DNA of 64,000 bases, taken from the NCBI RefSeq assembly GCF_017599325.1, contig NZ_JAGFVM010000004.1:1-64000 (forward strand), read 5' to 3'. The notes under the pieces are model-generated. The model saw only the letters and a program-made list of their open reading frames with translations, was not told the DNA's origin and searched no databases. Positions 36,569 through 45,201 of this stretch are shown piece by piece. The position numbers and the translations under genes were made by a program. The DNA is from Marinilactibacillus kalidii (lineage in GTDB: Bacteria > Bacillota > Bacilli > Lactobacillales > Carnobacteriaceae_A). The stretch's first letter is position 1. Each line of letters starts with the position of its first letter.

Positions 36569-37682
36569 TACAATCGAAATGATGTGTATAGGTTGTGGTG
36601 CAGTATTACAATCTGAGCATGAAAATAAAGCGGGTTTTTTACCACAATCAGTTATCAATAAAATAGATGATGAACAAGAAGTGTATTGTAAACGTTGCTT
36701 TAGATTGAGACATTACAATGAAGTACAAGATGTTGAATTAACAGATGCCGACTTCTTGAATATGTTACATGAAATCAGCGATGAAAAAGCATTGATCATT
36801 AATATTGTAGATATCTTTGATTTCAATGGTAGTTTTATCCCAGGTATTCAACGATTTGCGGGAAACAATCCAGTTATACTCGTTGGAAACAAAATCGATT
36901 TGTTGCCTAAGTCTCTCAAAGAAGGCAAGATGCGTCAGTGGTTAACGGAACGTGCTCATGAGGCAGGGTTGCATCCCAAAGAAGTTTATTTAACTAGTGC
37001 AGTTAGAGCTGATTCAGTAGAAGGCTTAATGAAGTTGATTGATAAAGAACGTAAAGGACAAGATGTATATGTCGTTGGAACAACGAATGTAGGTAAGTCT
37101 ACTTTGATTAATCAAATTATTAAATTGGCTACAGACTCAGAAGATGTCATCACAACTTCTTATTTCCCAGGAACGACATTAGGTAAAATTGAAATTCCAC
37201 TGGATGATGAAAGAGTACTCGTAGATACACCAGGAATTATTCAATCATCACAAATTGCACATTATTTATCGCCAAAAGAGCTTAAGTATGTAACACCAAG
37301 AAAAGAAATCAAGCCAAAAGTCTATCAATTGAATGAAGAACAAACGTTGTTCTTAGGAGGACTAGCCCGCTTTGATTACATTAAGGGAAATGGCAAACAA
37401 CCATTTGTGTGCTATCTATCAAATGAGCTCAACATTCATAGAACGAAGCTTGAAAAAGCAGATGACCTTTATGCTCGTCAAAAAGGGGAAGTACTGACAC
37501 CACCCTTTAAAGATAGCGAATCCACACTTCCAGAATTGAAGCGTTTTGAATTTATGATCAAAGAACCGACAGATTTAGTGTTTTCAGGGTTAGGTTGGAT
37601 CTCTATTGAGCATGCTGGAACTAAAGTTGCTGGATGGGCGCCTAAGGGTGTAGATATTATAGTAAGAAAATCACTGATCTAA
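36555..37682 (+). CDS. yqeH: Ribosome biogenesis GTPase YqeH
   Basis: Circularly permuted GTPase required for 30S assembly. The N-terminal treble-clef zinc finger is CIGCGAVLQ with CKRC near residue 40. The permuted order is visible: G4 VGNKIDL (about 111-117) comes before G1 GTTNVGKSTL (about 175-184) and G3 DTPG (about 219-222). A C-terminal domain follows. The ATG lies within the last codons of yqeG after a TGGAGG site. 375 residues. Confidence 0.96.
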   Translation: MSESNTIEMMCIGCGAVLQSEHENKAGFLPQSVINKIDDEQEVYCKRCFRLRHYNEVQDVELTDADFLNMLHEISDEKALIINIVDIFDFNGSFIPGIQRFAGNNPVILVGNKIDLLPKSLKEGKMRQWLTERAHEAGLHPKEVYLTSAVRADSVEGLMKLIDKERKGQDVYVVGTTNVGKSTLINQIIKLATDSEDVITTSYFPGTTLGKIEIPLDDERVLVDTPGIIQSSQIAHYLSPKELKYVTPRKEIKPKVYQLNEEQTLFLGGLARFDYIKGNGKQPFVCYLSNELNIHRTKLEKADDLYARQKGEVLTPPFKDSESTLPELKRFEFMIKEPTDLVFSGLGWISIEHAGTKVAGWAPKGVDIIVRKSLI

Positions 37683-37715
37683 TATTAAACGTTTGTAAGA
37701 AGAAAGGAAATCATA

Positions 37716-38030
37716 ATGAATTTAACAGGAAAACAAAAAAGATTTTTAAGAGCACAAGCGAATGAAATGTCTCCAATTTTTCAAATAGGAAAAAATGGTC
37801 TTACGGAGGAAATGGTCGCTGAGTTCGAAGAAGCTTTAGAAAATAGAGAACTTATGAAAGTTCAGTTACTGCAAAATACAGATGTGGAACCCAAGGAAGC
37901 AAAAGCTTTTATTGAAGAACATTCAAAGATAAACGTTGTTCAAACAATTGGTAAAGTGATTGTATTGTTCAAACCGTCGACAAAAGAAAAATACCAGGCG
38001 TATTCTACAAGATTGCCACGTTCAAACTAG
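37716..38030 (+). CDS. yhbY: Ribosome assembly RNA-binding protein YhbY
   Basis: A 104-residue CRM-domain protein that binds pre-50S particles. It has the conserved LTGKQKRFLRAQAN start, the GxxG-like loop IGKNGLTEEMV, and the closing VQTIGKVIVLFKPS strand. It lies between yqeH and nadD, 33 bp after yqeH; the aroE gene found there in Bacillus is absent. Confidence 0.95.
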   Translation: MNLTGKQKRFLRAQANEMSPIFQIGKNGLTEEMVAEFEEALENRELMKVQLLQNTDVEPKEAKAFIEEHSKINVVQTIGKVIVLFKPSTKEKYQAYSTRLPRSN

Positions 38031-38062
38031 GCTAACGAAAAGAATAAGGTAGGCGAAAGAAA

Positions 38063-38704
38063 GTGTCAAAAAAAATATCAAAAGTCATAGAACCTCAAAT
38101 AATGGTTAAGCATGCAGTATCTAGTGAAAGAAAAAAGATAGGCATTCTTGGCGGAACATTTAATCCGCCGCACTTAGGACATTTGATTATTGCGGATCAG
38201 GTGAAAAATCAGTTAGGGTTGGAAAAAATCCTTTTTTTACCCTCAGCTGAACCACCGCATGCACAAGGTAAAGAAACAATTGCTGCAGAGCATCGAGTCG
38301 AAATGGTCAAGCGAGCGATTGCTGGTCGAGCGGATTTTGAAATCGAACTATCTGAGATTGAACGTGGGGGGAAAAGCTACACCTACGATACGATTCGAAG
38401 ATTGACAGAAGAGAATGAAGAGGTCGACTATTATTTCATTATTGGCGCAGATATGGTTGAAAATTTACCATCATGGTACAAAGTTGATGAGCTCGTTCAG
38501 CTTGTTCAGTTCGTCGCAGTAAACAGACCATCGTACTCCATGAATACTGAATATCCTGTGATATTTATTGATGTACCCAATGTAGAAATCAGCTCAAGTT
38601 TAATCAGGCAAAAAATGATCGATAGCTGCTCGGTGAATTATTTAATACCCGAGTCAGTGTTACGTTATATTGAGACAGAAAGGTTGTATGATCATGAAAG
38701 CTAA
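38063..38704 (+). CDS. nadD: Nicotinate-nucleotide adenylyltransferase
   Basis: Forms deamido-NAD from nicotinate mononucleotide and ATP. Nucleotidyltransferase motif GILGGTFNPPHLGHL begins near residue 28, and ISSSLIRQK near the C-terminus is the second ATP motif. The start is GTG at 38063, giving an extra N-terminal arm of about 25 residues, which is usual in lactic acid bacteria. The ribosome site is modest. Its end overlaps the start of yqeK. 213 residues. Confidence 0.95.
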   Translation: MSKKISKVIEPQIMVKHAVSSERKKIGILGGTFNPPHLGHLIIADQVKNQLGLEKILFLPSAEPPHAQGKETIAAEHRVEMVKRAIAGRADFEIELSEIERGGKSYTYDTIRRLTEENEEVDYYFIIGADMVENLPSWYKVDELVQLVQFVAVNRPSYSMNTEYPVIFIDVPNVEISSSLIRQKMIDSCSVNYLIPESVLRYIETERLYDHES

Positions 38705-39296
38705 AAATTTAGTATACTCAGATGCTTATATTGACCTTTCCAGAAAAGAACTGCTTGAATCGATTCGTCAGGTATTGAGTGAGAAGCGCTACACACATGT
38801 TTTAGGTGTTGAACAAGCTGCGCTAGAATTGGCTGAAAGATACGGCGTTGATTCAGAGCAAGTAAGTATTGCGGCGTTACTGCATGATTATGCTAAAGAA
38901 CAATCAGATGAAGAAATGCGAGATATGATTATTAGTGAAAATATGGATTTAGAGTTACTCCAGTATGGCAACAGCATTTGGCATGGCCCTGTTGGTGCCG
39001 TGATGGTTAGAAATCAATTTTCTATTCACGATCAGGATATCTTGGATGCAATTAGACACCATACGGTTGGTTCCCCTAATATGGGAATAGTTGAACAAAT
39101 CATTTATTTGGCTGATTATATTGAACCAAACCGGACGTTTAAAGGTGTAGATAAAGCGAGATCCTTAGCGGAAAAAAATATCCACGAAGGGATTGCATAC
39201 GCAACTTTAAAGACACTTAAACACTTGTTGAATAAAAATGCAAGAATATACCCTAAAGCTATCGAAACATATAATGCTTGGGTTGTAAAAAAATAG
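38688..39296 (+). CDS. yqeK: HD-domain hydrolase YqeK (symmetrical Ap4A hydrolase)
   Basis: Members cleave diadenosine tetraphosphate into two ADP. The HD metal site is seen as HVLGVEQAA (first His), ALLHDYAKE (His-Asp), HGPVGAV and RHHTVGSP, with YLADYIEPNR completing the pattern. I use ATG at 38688, which has AGAAAGG 5 nt upstream and overlaps the nadD end by 17 bp. The ATG at 38694 is an equally reasonable alternative. 202 residues from the chosen start. Confidence 0.92.
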   Translation: MIMKAKNLVYSDAYIDLSRKELLESIRQVLSEKRYTHVLGVEQAALELAERYGVDSEQVSIAALLHDYAKEQSDEEMRDMIISENMDLELLQYGNSIWHGPVGAVMVRNQFSIHDQDILDAIRHHTVGSPNMGIVEQIIYLADYIEPNRTFKGVDKARSLAEKNIHEGIAYATLKTLKHLLNKNARIYPKAIETYNAWVVKK

Positions 39297-39306
39297 GAGG
39301 AATCAC

Positions 39307-39666
39307 ATGACTAAAACAGCTGAAGAAATTTTAGAATTTACAGTTAAAGCAGCATCAGATAAATTGTCAGAAGAAATTGTAGCACTAGATATGAGGGGTG
39401 TTTCATTACTAGCAGATTATTTTGTTGTTACACACGGAAACAATGAAAGACAAATCGCGGCAATTACTGAATCAATTAAAGATGCAGCGGAAGAAAACCA
39501 AGTTGAAATTAGAAATATTGAAGGTAAAGATGGTGGGAATTGGATTTTAATTGATTTAGGAGAAGTAATCGTCCACTTGTTCAATCAAGAAGAAAGAGAA
39601 TTTTATCAATTAGAAAGATTATGGACAGATGCACCTTTTGTAGATGTCTCTAACTGGACTGAATAA
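39307..39666 (+). CDS. rsfS: Ribosomal silencing factor RsfS
   Basis: Binds uL14 and blocks joining of 30S and 50S subunits when nutrients are short. The 119-residue protein has the family blocks LDMRGVSLLADYFVV and IEGKDGGNWILIDLGEVIVH, then EEREFYQLERLW. It follows yqeK by 10 bp with TAGGAGG and overlaps the next gene by one base (TAATG). Confidence 0.97.
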   Translation: MTKTAEEILEFTVKAASDKLSEEIVALDMRGVSLLADYFVVTHGNNERQIAAITESIKDAAEENQVEIRNIEGKDGGNWILIDLGEVIVHLFNQEEREFYQLERLWTDAPFVDVSNWTE

Positions 39667-40388
39667 TGAAATACAATTGGTTTGCCAAAGTTTATGATGA
39701 GCTAATGGACGATACGCTTTACCCAAAATGGGCAGCTTATACTGGGAGATATCTTACGAACCAAGATCATATATTGGAGCTAGGATGTGGAACGGGGATA
39801 TTAGCAACGGAATTAACGAAGGCGGGCTTTGATATTATTGGTTTGGATTTGTCAGCAGACATGTTAAGCCTTGCTTATGATCGACAGTTAGAAACGGGTG
39901 TACGTTATCCATTAGTCGAAATGGATATGAGAGATCTTTCAGAACTAGAAAAATTTGATGGTGTCATCTGCTACAGTGATGCACTTTGCTATATTGAGAC
40001 GGAAGAGGCTAAGAAAGAAGTCTTTTCTGCCGTTTATAATCAATTGAATGACAAAGGGACTTTTTTGTTCGATGTCCATTCATTGCATCAAATGACATTA
40101 TTCGAATCGTTCTCTTATCATGATGAGGTTAATAGTATTGTCTTTTTATGGGATAGCTTTAAAGGAAACACCCCGTACGCTATTGAGCATCAACTGACAT
40201 TCTTTGTGGAGAATGAAGACGGACGTTATGAACGTTTTGAAGAAGTCCATAAAGAATGGACACACCCCATTGAAACTTATGTAGCCATGTTGAAAAGTGT
40301 GGGATTCAAAAACGTAGAGGTCACTGCTGACTTCGGTGAGTCTGTTGATAATACGAGTAAAAGATGGTTTTTTGCTGCTGAAAAGTGA
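39666..40388 (+). CDS. yqeM: SAM-dependent methyltransferase (YqeM-like)
   Basis: Class I methyltransferase of 240 residues. Motif I is ILELGCGTGILATEL (about residues 37-51), with the acidic SAM-ribose ligand in IIGLDLSADML and motif II at MDMRDL. The methyl acceptor is unknown. It is coupled to rsfS by a TAATG overlap, and tmcAL follows after 9 bp. The same neighbour order is found in Bacillus (yqeL-yqeM). Confidence 0.88.
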   Translation: MKYNWFAKVYDELMDDTLYPKWAAYTGRYLTNQDHILELGCGTGILATELTKAGFDIIGLDLSADMLSLAYDRQLETGVRYPLVEMDMRDLSELEKFDGVICYSDALCYIETEEAKKEVFSAVYNQLNDKGTFLFDVHSLHQMTLFESFSYHDEVNSIVFLWDSFKGNTPYAIEHQLTFFVENEDGRYERFEEVHKEWTHPIETYVAMLKSVGFKNVEVTADFGESVDNTSKRWFFAAEK

Positions 40389-40397
40389 GGGAACAAC

Positions 40398-41600
40398 ATG
40401 AGAGCATGTGGCATTGTTGCAGAATATAACCCATTTCATAATGGGCACCTCTATCAAATTAAAGAAGCAATTAAGAGAACTAAAAGTGAAGTAATCATCG
40501 TCGTCATGAGTGGAAATTTTCTACAACGTGGAGAACCAGCAATGGTTGATAAATGGTCAAGAGCTGAAATGGCACTGAATAATGGCGCCGATATCGTTTT
40601 AGAGCTACCCACAGCTTATAGTGTACAACCCGCTGATATATTCGCTAAAGGGGCTATAGAAATACTAAGCGCTATGAAATGTACTGCTTTAAGTTTTGGA
40701 TCTGAGTCAGGTAATGGAGCGGATTTTGAAAAAGCAGCTGCACATTTAGTGGAAAATGAACGTGAAATCGATAAATTATTCAAATTGCAAAATGAGAAAA
40801 ATTTATCTTATGCCTTAAGAATGCAACATGTTATGGATGAATTTTTGCCAGAATTAACAATCGATTTATCATTACCTAATAATCAACTTGGCCTGGCTTA
40901 TGCGAAAGAGAATGTAAGAAGAGGTTCTCCTTTTACTCTTGAAGTTGTTCGGAGAAAACAAGCTGACTATCATGAAAAAGCCTTACAAACAGTCGGAAAT
41001 GTATCGAGCGCAACAGCCATTCGCCATGAATTACTGTCTGGTGATCAAGGGCTGTCGGCAATTTCTGATTTTTTGCCGGAAGCAAGTATGGAATTGCTAC
41101 AAAATAAGCCTTTGCAATCGTGGGAAAATTACTGGAAATTTTTGAAGTATCAAATTTTAACGGCGACTAAAGAAGAGTTGAAACTAATTTACCAGATGGA
41201 AGAGGGTCTGGAAAACTTATTGATCAATAAGGTAGAGAAGGCTGATTCCTTTGAAGCCTTTATGCAATTGATCAAACACAAGAGAATGACGAGAACGAGA
41301 TTACAACGTCTGTGTGTATACGTCTTACTTCAAATCAAAAAAACAGATATTAAATTAGATAGTGAACTAAAAGCAACTAGAATCTTAGGTTTCACAACTT
41401 TGGGACAAACTTACTTGAATGAAGTGAAGAAAGATAGAACGATTGATTTGCTCACAAAAATCGATCGTAAAAGTAGTGAATGCTGGCAACTTGATATTAA
41501 AGCAGGAAACCTTTACCAAATGGGAAATGATTTGCTGACAGAGAGACAGGATTTCGGACGAAACCCTATAAAAAGCATTGACATTGACCGCTGTCACTAG
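40398..41600 (+). CDS. tmcAL: tRNA(Met) cytidine acetate ligase
   Basis: Forms N4-acetylcytidine at the wobble base of elongator tRNA-Met using acetate and ATP (YlbM family). The nucleotidyltransferase-like motif is GIVAEYNPFHNGHLYQI (HNGH near residues 14-17), followed by VVMSGNFLQRGEPA and the ELPTAYSVQPADIFA block. 400 residues, full length. Its last 23 bases contain the -35 box and spacer of the next promoter. Confidence 0.95.
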   Translation: MRACGIVAEYNPFHNGHLYQIKEAIKRTKSEVIIVVMSGNFLQRGEPAMVDKWSRAEMALNNGADIVLELPTAYSVQPADIFAKGAIEILSAMKCTALSFGSESGNGADFEKAAAHLVENEREIDKLFKLQNEKNLSYALRMQHVMDEFLPELTIDLSLPNNQLGLAYAKENVRRGSPFTLEVVRRKQADYHEKALQTVGNVSSATAIRHELLSGDQGLSAISDFLPEASMELLQNKPLQSWENYWKFLKYQILTATKEELKLIYQMEEGLENLLINKVEKADSFEAFMQLIKHKRMTRTRLQRLCVYVLLQIKKTDIKLDSELKATRILGFTTLGQTYLNEVKKDRTIDLLTKIDRKSSECWQLDIKAGNLYQMGNDLLTERQDFGRNPIKSIDIDRCH

Positions 41601-41606
41601 TATAAT
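41578..41606 (+). promoter_or_regulatory. Perfect consensus sigma-A promoter for yceD-rpmF
   Basis: TTGACA (41578-41583), exactly 17 bp, TATAAT (41601-41606). It overlaps the 3' end of tmcAL; the -10 begins at the base after the stop codon. The leader to yceD is about 130 nt. Confidence 0.85.
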
Positions 41607-41742
41607 AATTTTTGTTGCCTTGAAGTCATAGGGCTTTATTTTTAGTATCGAAAAGGACTGTAGGAATCATTGTTCTTATGGCGTCCAACGTTTGCTAAAA
41701 AATGATTAAACCATTTATAATGAGGCCAAGAGGTGATAACAC

Positions 41743-42306
41743 ATGAAAATCAAATGGGCTTTGAACGAATTAAAAAAGTTTAAAGATGATCCACTGACAT
41801 TGAATGGGGAAGTCGATTTAAAGGATTCTCTTGTAGAGAGAAATTCGATTATTATTGATGCTAGTCCACTATCAATGGATGGGATTCTAGTTGTGGAGAA
41901 AACAGATGAATTTTTAGTAGACTTGAACTTAACAATCAGTTTGACTCTTCCGTCATCACGTTCTCTTGAGCCTGTAAAAGTTGATTTACGTATTCCGTTT
42001 TCCGAAACCTATATTGCTGCTGGAACGATCGTTGATTCAGAAAAGTATGGGGAAGACGAAATTGTTGTTGAACTCGAAGCAGATATGCTTGATCTGAGAA
42101 AACCACTTGAAGACGCTATTCTTACGGCAATCCCGACGCAGGTCTTCACTGAAGAAGAACTTGCTTCAGAGGATATGCCAAGTGGTAGCGATTGGAAAGT
42201 AGTATCAGAAGGAGCTTATGGCGACGGAGTGAGAGAGCGCTTGTCAGAAGAAGAGGACCCTAGATTTGCAGCATTAAAAGGGTTCTTTTCGGAAGAGAAT
42301 GAATAA
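41743..42306 (+). CDS. YceD family protein (DUF177)
   Basis: Conserved protein of 187 residues nearly always found directly before rpmF. It is a candidate factor in large-subunit rRNA processing or assembly (in plants a homologue acts in 23S rRNA accumulation). Family features are the strands SIIIDASPLSMDGILVVEKT and VDLNLTISLTLPSSRSLEPV, and the C-terminal DPRFAALKGFF that precedes L32 in most bacteria. AGAGGTGAT precedes ATG. Confidence 0.9.
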   Translation: MKIKWALNELKKFKDDPLTLNGEVDLKDSLVERNSIIIDASPLSMDGILVVEKTDEFLVDLNLTISLTLPSSRSLEPVKVDLRIPFSETYIAAGTIVDSEKYGEDEIVVELEADMLDLRKPLEDAILTAIPTQVFTEEELASEDMPSGSDWKVVSEGAYGDGVRERLSEEEDPRFAALKGFFSEENE

Positions 42307-42408
42307 CATTGTTTAGTGTACTCTAGACAATGATCTTAGAGAAAGACATTCAACCTATATGGAAAGATGTTTTAACTCTATTACCCTTTTAAGGAGGTGT
42401 GTTGGAAT
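42307..42408 (+). other. Spacer between yceD and rpmF with a 10-bp hairpin
   Basis: CATTGTTTAG (42307-42316) pairs with CTAGACAATG (42323-42332), one G-U pair, directly after the yceD stop. No T run follows, so it is more likely a processing or stability element than a terminator. Confidence 0.4.
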
Positions 42409-42579
42409 ATGGCAGTACCTAAAAGAAGAACATCTACAGCAAGAAAAGCAAAACGACGTACTCACATCAAATTGGATCTTCCAAATATGAGCGATTGTCC
42501 TAAATGTGGAGAAGTTAAACGTAACCACCACGTATGCCCATCATGTGGCTTTTACGCTGGAAAAGACGCTTCAAAATAA
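42409..42579 (+). CDS. rpmF: Ribosomal protein bL32
   Basis: A 56-residue 50S protein starting [17 protein letters not shown]. It is of the zinc-binding type: CPKC and CPSC pairs near residues 29-32 and 42-45. ATG at 42409 lies after AAGGAGGTGT; a start 12 bases earlier would add residues not seen in L32. It is followed by a strong terminator. Confidence 0.98.
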   Translation: MAVPKRRTSTARKAKRRTHIKLDLPNMSDCPKCGEVKRNHHVCPSCGFYAGKDASK

Positions 42580-42591
42580 TAAATAGTTCAT

Positions 42592-42627
42592 TAAAAAACC
42601 TCTATTGTATACAATAGAGGTTTTTTA
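42592..42627 (+). terminator. Terminator of yceD-rpmF
   Basis: AAAAAACCTCTATTGTA and its exact complement form a perfect dyad centred near 42609, ending in six T. Confidence 0.9.
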
Positions 42628-42713
42628 GTGTAAAATTTTTCTGGAATACAGTAAAGTAAGATTGATAGCGACTAAGAAACTTCTTATCTGATAATCATTA
42701 AGTAGGTGATTGA

Positions 42714-43076
42714 GTGTTAGAACCGCAAATAGATTTACTTTTTATATTGTTTTACCTATGTCCTTTGCTTTTAATGATACCAAGCAAGCAAATGAATAAA
42801 TTCTTTAAAAAACACAATGTTAAAATAAAACTTGTTGATTTCGTTACCCCTGTTTTAATCGTAACTGTACATGTTTATAGCATGTTACTAGTCGGTTTTT
42901 CATTTACGCCTTACCTAGTTGTAGTTGCAGCGATGATTGGTATCATTCTATCGACTATTTTTACTTTTAGGATCAAAAAACTCCAATTGGTTCATTTTTT
43001 TAGAGTTTGGTGGCGATATGTATTTATCAGTGCATTTTTATTGTATATTGCTTTAGGTGTTATGATGATTCTTTGA
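42714..43076 (+). CDS. DUF3397 membrane protein (YllA-like)
   Basis: A 120-residue protein with four hydrophobic segments (about 7-22, 43-62, 65-83, 100-119) and a Lys-rich loop (KKHNVKIKL). It matches the DUF3397 family, which in Bacillus (yllA) also stands immediately before mraZ. Function is unknown. The start is GTG at 42714, with AGGTGA 5 nt upstream. It is followed by its own terminator. Confidence 0.8.
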   Translation: MLEPQIDLLFILFYLCPLLLMIPSKQMNKFFKKHNVKIKLVDFVTPVLIVTVHVYSMLLVGFSFTPYLVVVAAMIGIILSTIFTFRIKKLQLVHFFRVWWRYVFISAFLLYIALGVMMIL

Positions 43077-43120
43077 ATGTATAAACAGAAAAAATTAACA
43101 CTTTAATCAGTGGCATTGAC

Positions 43121-43151
43121 CCCCCTAATATATCGTTAGGGGCTTTTTTTA
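43121..43151 (+). terminator. Terminator upstream of the mra/dcw cluster
   Basis: CCCCTAA (43122-43128) pairs with TTAGGGG (43136-43142), then C and seven T. Confidence 0.87.
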
Positions 43152-43297
43152 TTGGGAACACGTATACGCATAATTACTTGCGACATAAGGATATATTGTC
43201 AAACAAAAATCTTAAAAGTAGATAAAGGGAACGTGCGTTATAATTATTCGATTAAAGTTTGATTTATTACATATTTTTTGTTTAATTTAATAATATT

Positions 43298-43324
43298 AGG
43301 TGGTGGAAAGTGGGGCATTGTGGT
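43298..43324 (+). promoter_or_regulatory. MraZ box: three GTGG repeats at 10-bp intervals
   Basis: GTGG occurs at 43300, 43310 and 43320 exactly 10 bp apart, one helical turn, upstream of mraZ. MraZ is known to bind such spaced repeats before its own operon. A further GTGGGG at 43341 lies next to the ribosome site. The promoter upstream is not clear; TTGATT at 43259 is a possible -35. Confidence 0.75.
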
Positions 43325-43361
43325 AGACTAATCCTTATAAGTGGGGAGAGGGGGCTTTGAA

Positions 43362-43793
43362 ATGTTATTAGGGGAATACAAGCATAACATCGATTCAAAA
43401 GGTCGCTTGATTGTCCCGGCCAAATTCCGAGAGGATTTGGGCGAATATTTCATTGTCACAAGAGGATTAGACGGTTGTCTTTTCGGCTACCCACAAAAAG
43501 AATGGGAAGTACTAGAACAAAAGTTGAAACAACTTCCCTTAGCAAAAAAAGAATCTCGTTCATTTACTAGATTCTTATACTCTGCTGCTACTGAATGTAC
43601 ATTAGATAAGCAAGGAAGAATTAATATTCCTCAAACCTTAAGAGATCATGCAAAACTTGAAAAAGCTTGTTTTGTTATTGGTGTATCAGATCGAATTGAG
43701 ATCTGGAGCGAAGAAAAATGGCTTGCTTATTCTGAAGAAGCTGAAAATTCTTTTGAAGATATTGCAGAAGAAATGGTTGACTTTGGATTTTAA
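43362..43793 (+). CDS. mraZ: Transcriptional regulator MraZ
   Basis: AbrB-fold DNA-binding protein that controls its own dcw operon. The 143 residues contain the two tandem SpoVT/AbrB-like repeats, each with a DxKGR or DKQGR motif ([15 protein letters not shown] and [15 protein letters not shown]). I use ATG at 43362, the canonical [11 protein letters not shown] start, 7 nt after AGAGGGGG. An in-frame GTG at 43341 lies in the operator/ribosome-site region. Confidence 0.97.
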   Translation: MLLGEYKHNIDSKGRLIVPAKFREDLGEYFIVTRGLDGCLFGYPQKEWEVLEQKLKQLPLAKKESRSFTRFLYSAATECTLDKQGRINIPQTLRDHAKLEKACFVIGVSDRIEIWSEEKWLAYSEEAENSFEDIAEEMVDFGF

Positions 43794-43837
43794 ACGATAA
43801 ATTTTATATGATGAATAGATAGATAGGAGGTTAAAGC

Positions 43838-44782
43838 GTGGCATTTAACCATGAAACAGTCTTGCTTAATGAAGCAACAGAAGGTTTAAAGATAAATCCT
43901 GAAGGTGTATATGTAGATTGTACATTAGGCGGTGCTGGTCATACATCACTTATTCTTGAACAGCTAAGTGACAAAGGACATCTTTATGCATTTGATCAAG
44001 ATCAAACAGCGATCGATCATGCTAAAACCCTTTTGAAAGAAGAAGTAGAAAAAGGGAAAGTAACATTTGTTCAGTCTAACTTTAGATTTATAAAAGAATC
44101 TCTAAATGACTTAGGCGTCTCTCACGTCGACGGTATTTTGTATGACTTAGGCGTTTCATCTCCTCAATTGGATAATGCTGAGAGAGGATTCAGTTACCAT
44201 CAAGATGCTAAGTTAGATATGCGAATGAATAAGGACCAGCCGCTTAGCGCTCATGATGTAGTGAATCAGTGGGAATATTCGGATTTGGTAAGGATTTTCT
44301 TTAGATATGGTGAAGAAAAATTCTCAAAACAAATTGCCAGAAAGATTGAAGCGCATAGAGAAAAAGAATCGATTGATACGACACAAGAACTTGTAGATAT
44401 CATAAAAGAAGCAATCCCTGCTCCTGCTAGGCGAAAAGGTGGACACCCAGCTAAACGAGTATTTCAGGCCATTAGGATTGCGGTCAATGACGAATTGACT
44501 TCATTGGAAGAATCGCTTGAACAAGCGATTGAGTTACTCGCAATGGAAGGTAGATTGAGCGTTATCACATTCCATTCGTTAGAAGATCGTATCGTTAAGC
44601 AAATGTTTAGAGATTATTCTAAGCTACCTGACGTGCCACGAGGACTTCCGGTAATGCCTGATTTTAAAAAGCCAGTTCTGAAATTAATTAATAGAAAGCC
44701 AATTTTACCCGGAGACGATGAATTAGACCAGAATAATAGAGCAAGAAGTGCTAAATTACGCGTAGCAGAAAAACAAGCTTAA
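43838..44782 (+). CDS. rsmH: 16S rRNA (cytosine1402-N4)-methyltransferase RsmH
   Basis: Methylates C1402 of 16S rRNA in the P-site. The 314-residue protein has the SAM-binding strand [15 protein letters not shown] (about residues 27-41), the [10 protein letters not shown] block and the C-terminal [13 protein letters not shown]. The start is GTG at 43838 after AGGAGG. Second gene of the mra cluster. Confidence 0.97.
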   Translation: MAFNHETVLLNEATEGLKINPEGVYVDCTLGGAGHTSLILEQLSDKGHLYAFDQDQTAIDHAKTLLKEEVEKGKVTFVQSNFRFIKESLNDLGVSHVDGILYDLGVSSPQLDNAERGFSYHQDAKLDMRMNKDQPLSAHDVVNQWEYSDLVRIFFRYGEEKFSKQIARKIEAHREKESIDTTQELVDIIKEAIPAPARRKGGHPAKRVFQAIRIAVNDELTSLEESLEQAIELLAMEGRLSVITFHSLEDRIVKQMFRDYSKLPDVPRGLPVMPDFKKPVLKLINRKPILPGDDELDQNNRARSAKLRVAEKQA

Positions 44783-44814
44783 ATTGACTAGATTCTATAG
44801 AAAGGAGCTTTCTT

Positions 44815-45201
44815 ATGGCGATGAATGACAACCTAGCAAGAAATCTTACAGCACAACAGGTAGTGCCTAAGCCAATACAACAGCCTGAATCTTTACCAGG
44901 TAATTTACATACTAAAAAAGTTATCAAAAGAGGTATAACACGTTTTGAAGTATGGGCAGTTAGTTTTTTCGGAATTTTATTATTCGGTCTCTTAGTAGCG
45001 AATGTTACGATGGCGATGCAGTTGTCAATGACCAATCGGTCAACGCAAGACCTTGAACAACAATCTAATGATATTGTTGTGGTTAACGAAAATCTTGAAC
45101 AGAAAATCCAAGAATTATCTCGTTATGACCGTGTATATGAAATTGCAAAAAATAATGGATTAGAAATGAACGAAGAACAGATTAGGAATGTATTCCCATG
45201 A
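44815..45201 (+). CDS. ftsL: Cell division protein FtsL
   Basis: Bitopic divisome protein of 128 residues. It has a cytoplasmic N-terminus of about 43 residues, one membrane segment (about 44-66, VWAVSFFGILLFGLLVANVT) and an extracellular coiled coil (about 70-110) that pairs with DivIC/FtsB. The sequence is poorly conserved, so the call rests mainly on position between rsmH and pbpX and on topology. AAAGGAG precedes ATG, and the stop overlaps the pbpX start by 4 bp. Confidence 0.92.
   Translation: MAMNDNLARNLTAQQVVPKPIQQPESLPGNLHTKKVIKRGITRFEVWAVSFFGILLFGLLVANVTMAMQLSMTNRSTQDLEQQSNDIVVVNENLEQKIQELSRYDRVYEIAKNNGLEMNEEQIRNVFP

Noticed and set aside
41617-41642. Weak hairpin GCCTT/AGGGC with a T-rich tail in the yceD leader
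   Set aside because: The stem is only five pairs with a G-U and a long loop; too weak to call as terminator or attenuator.
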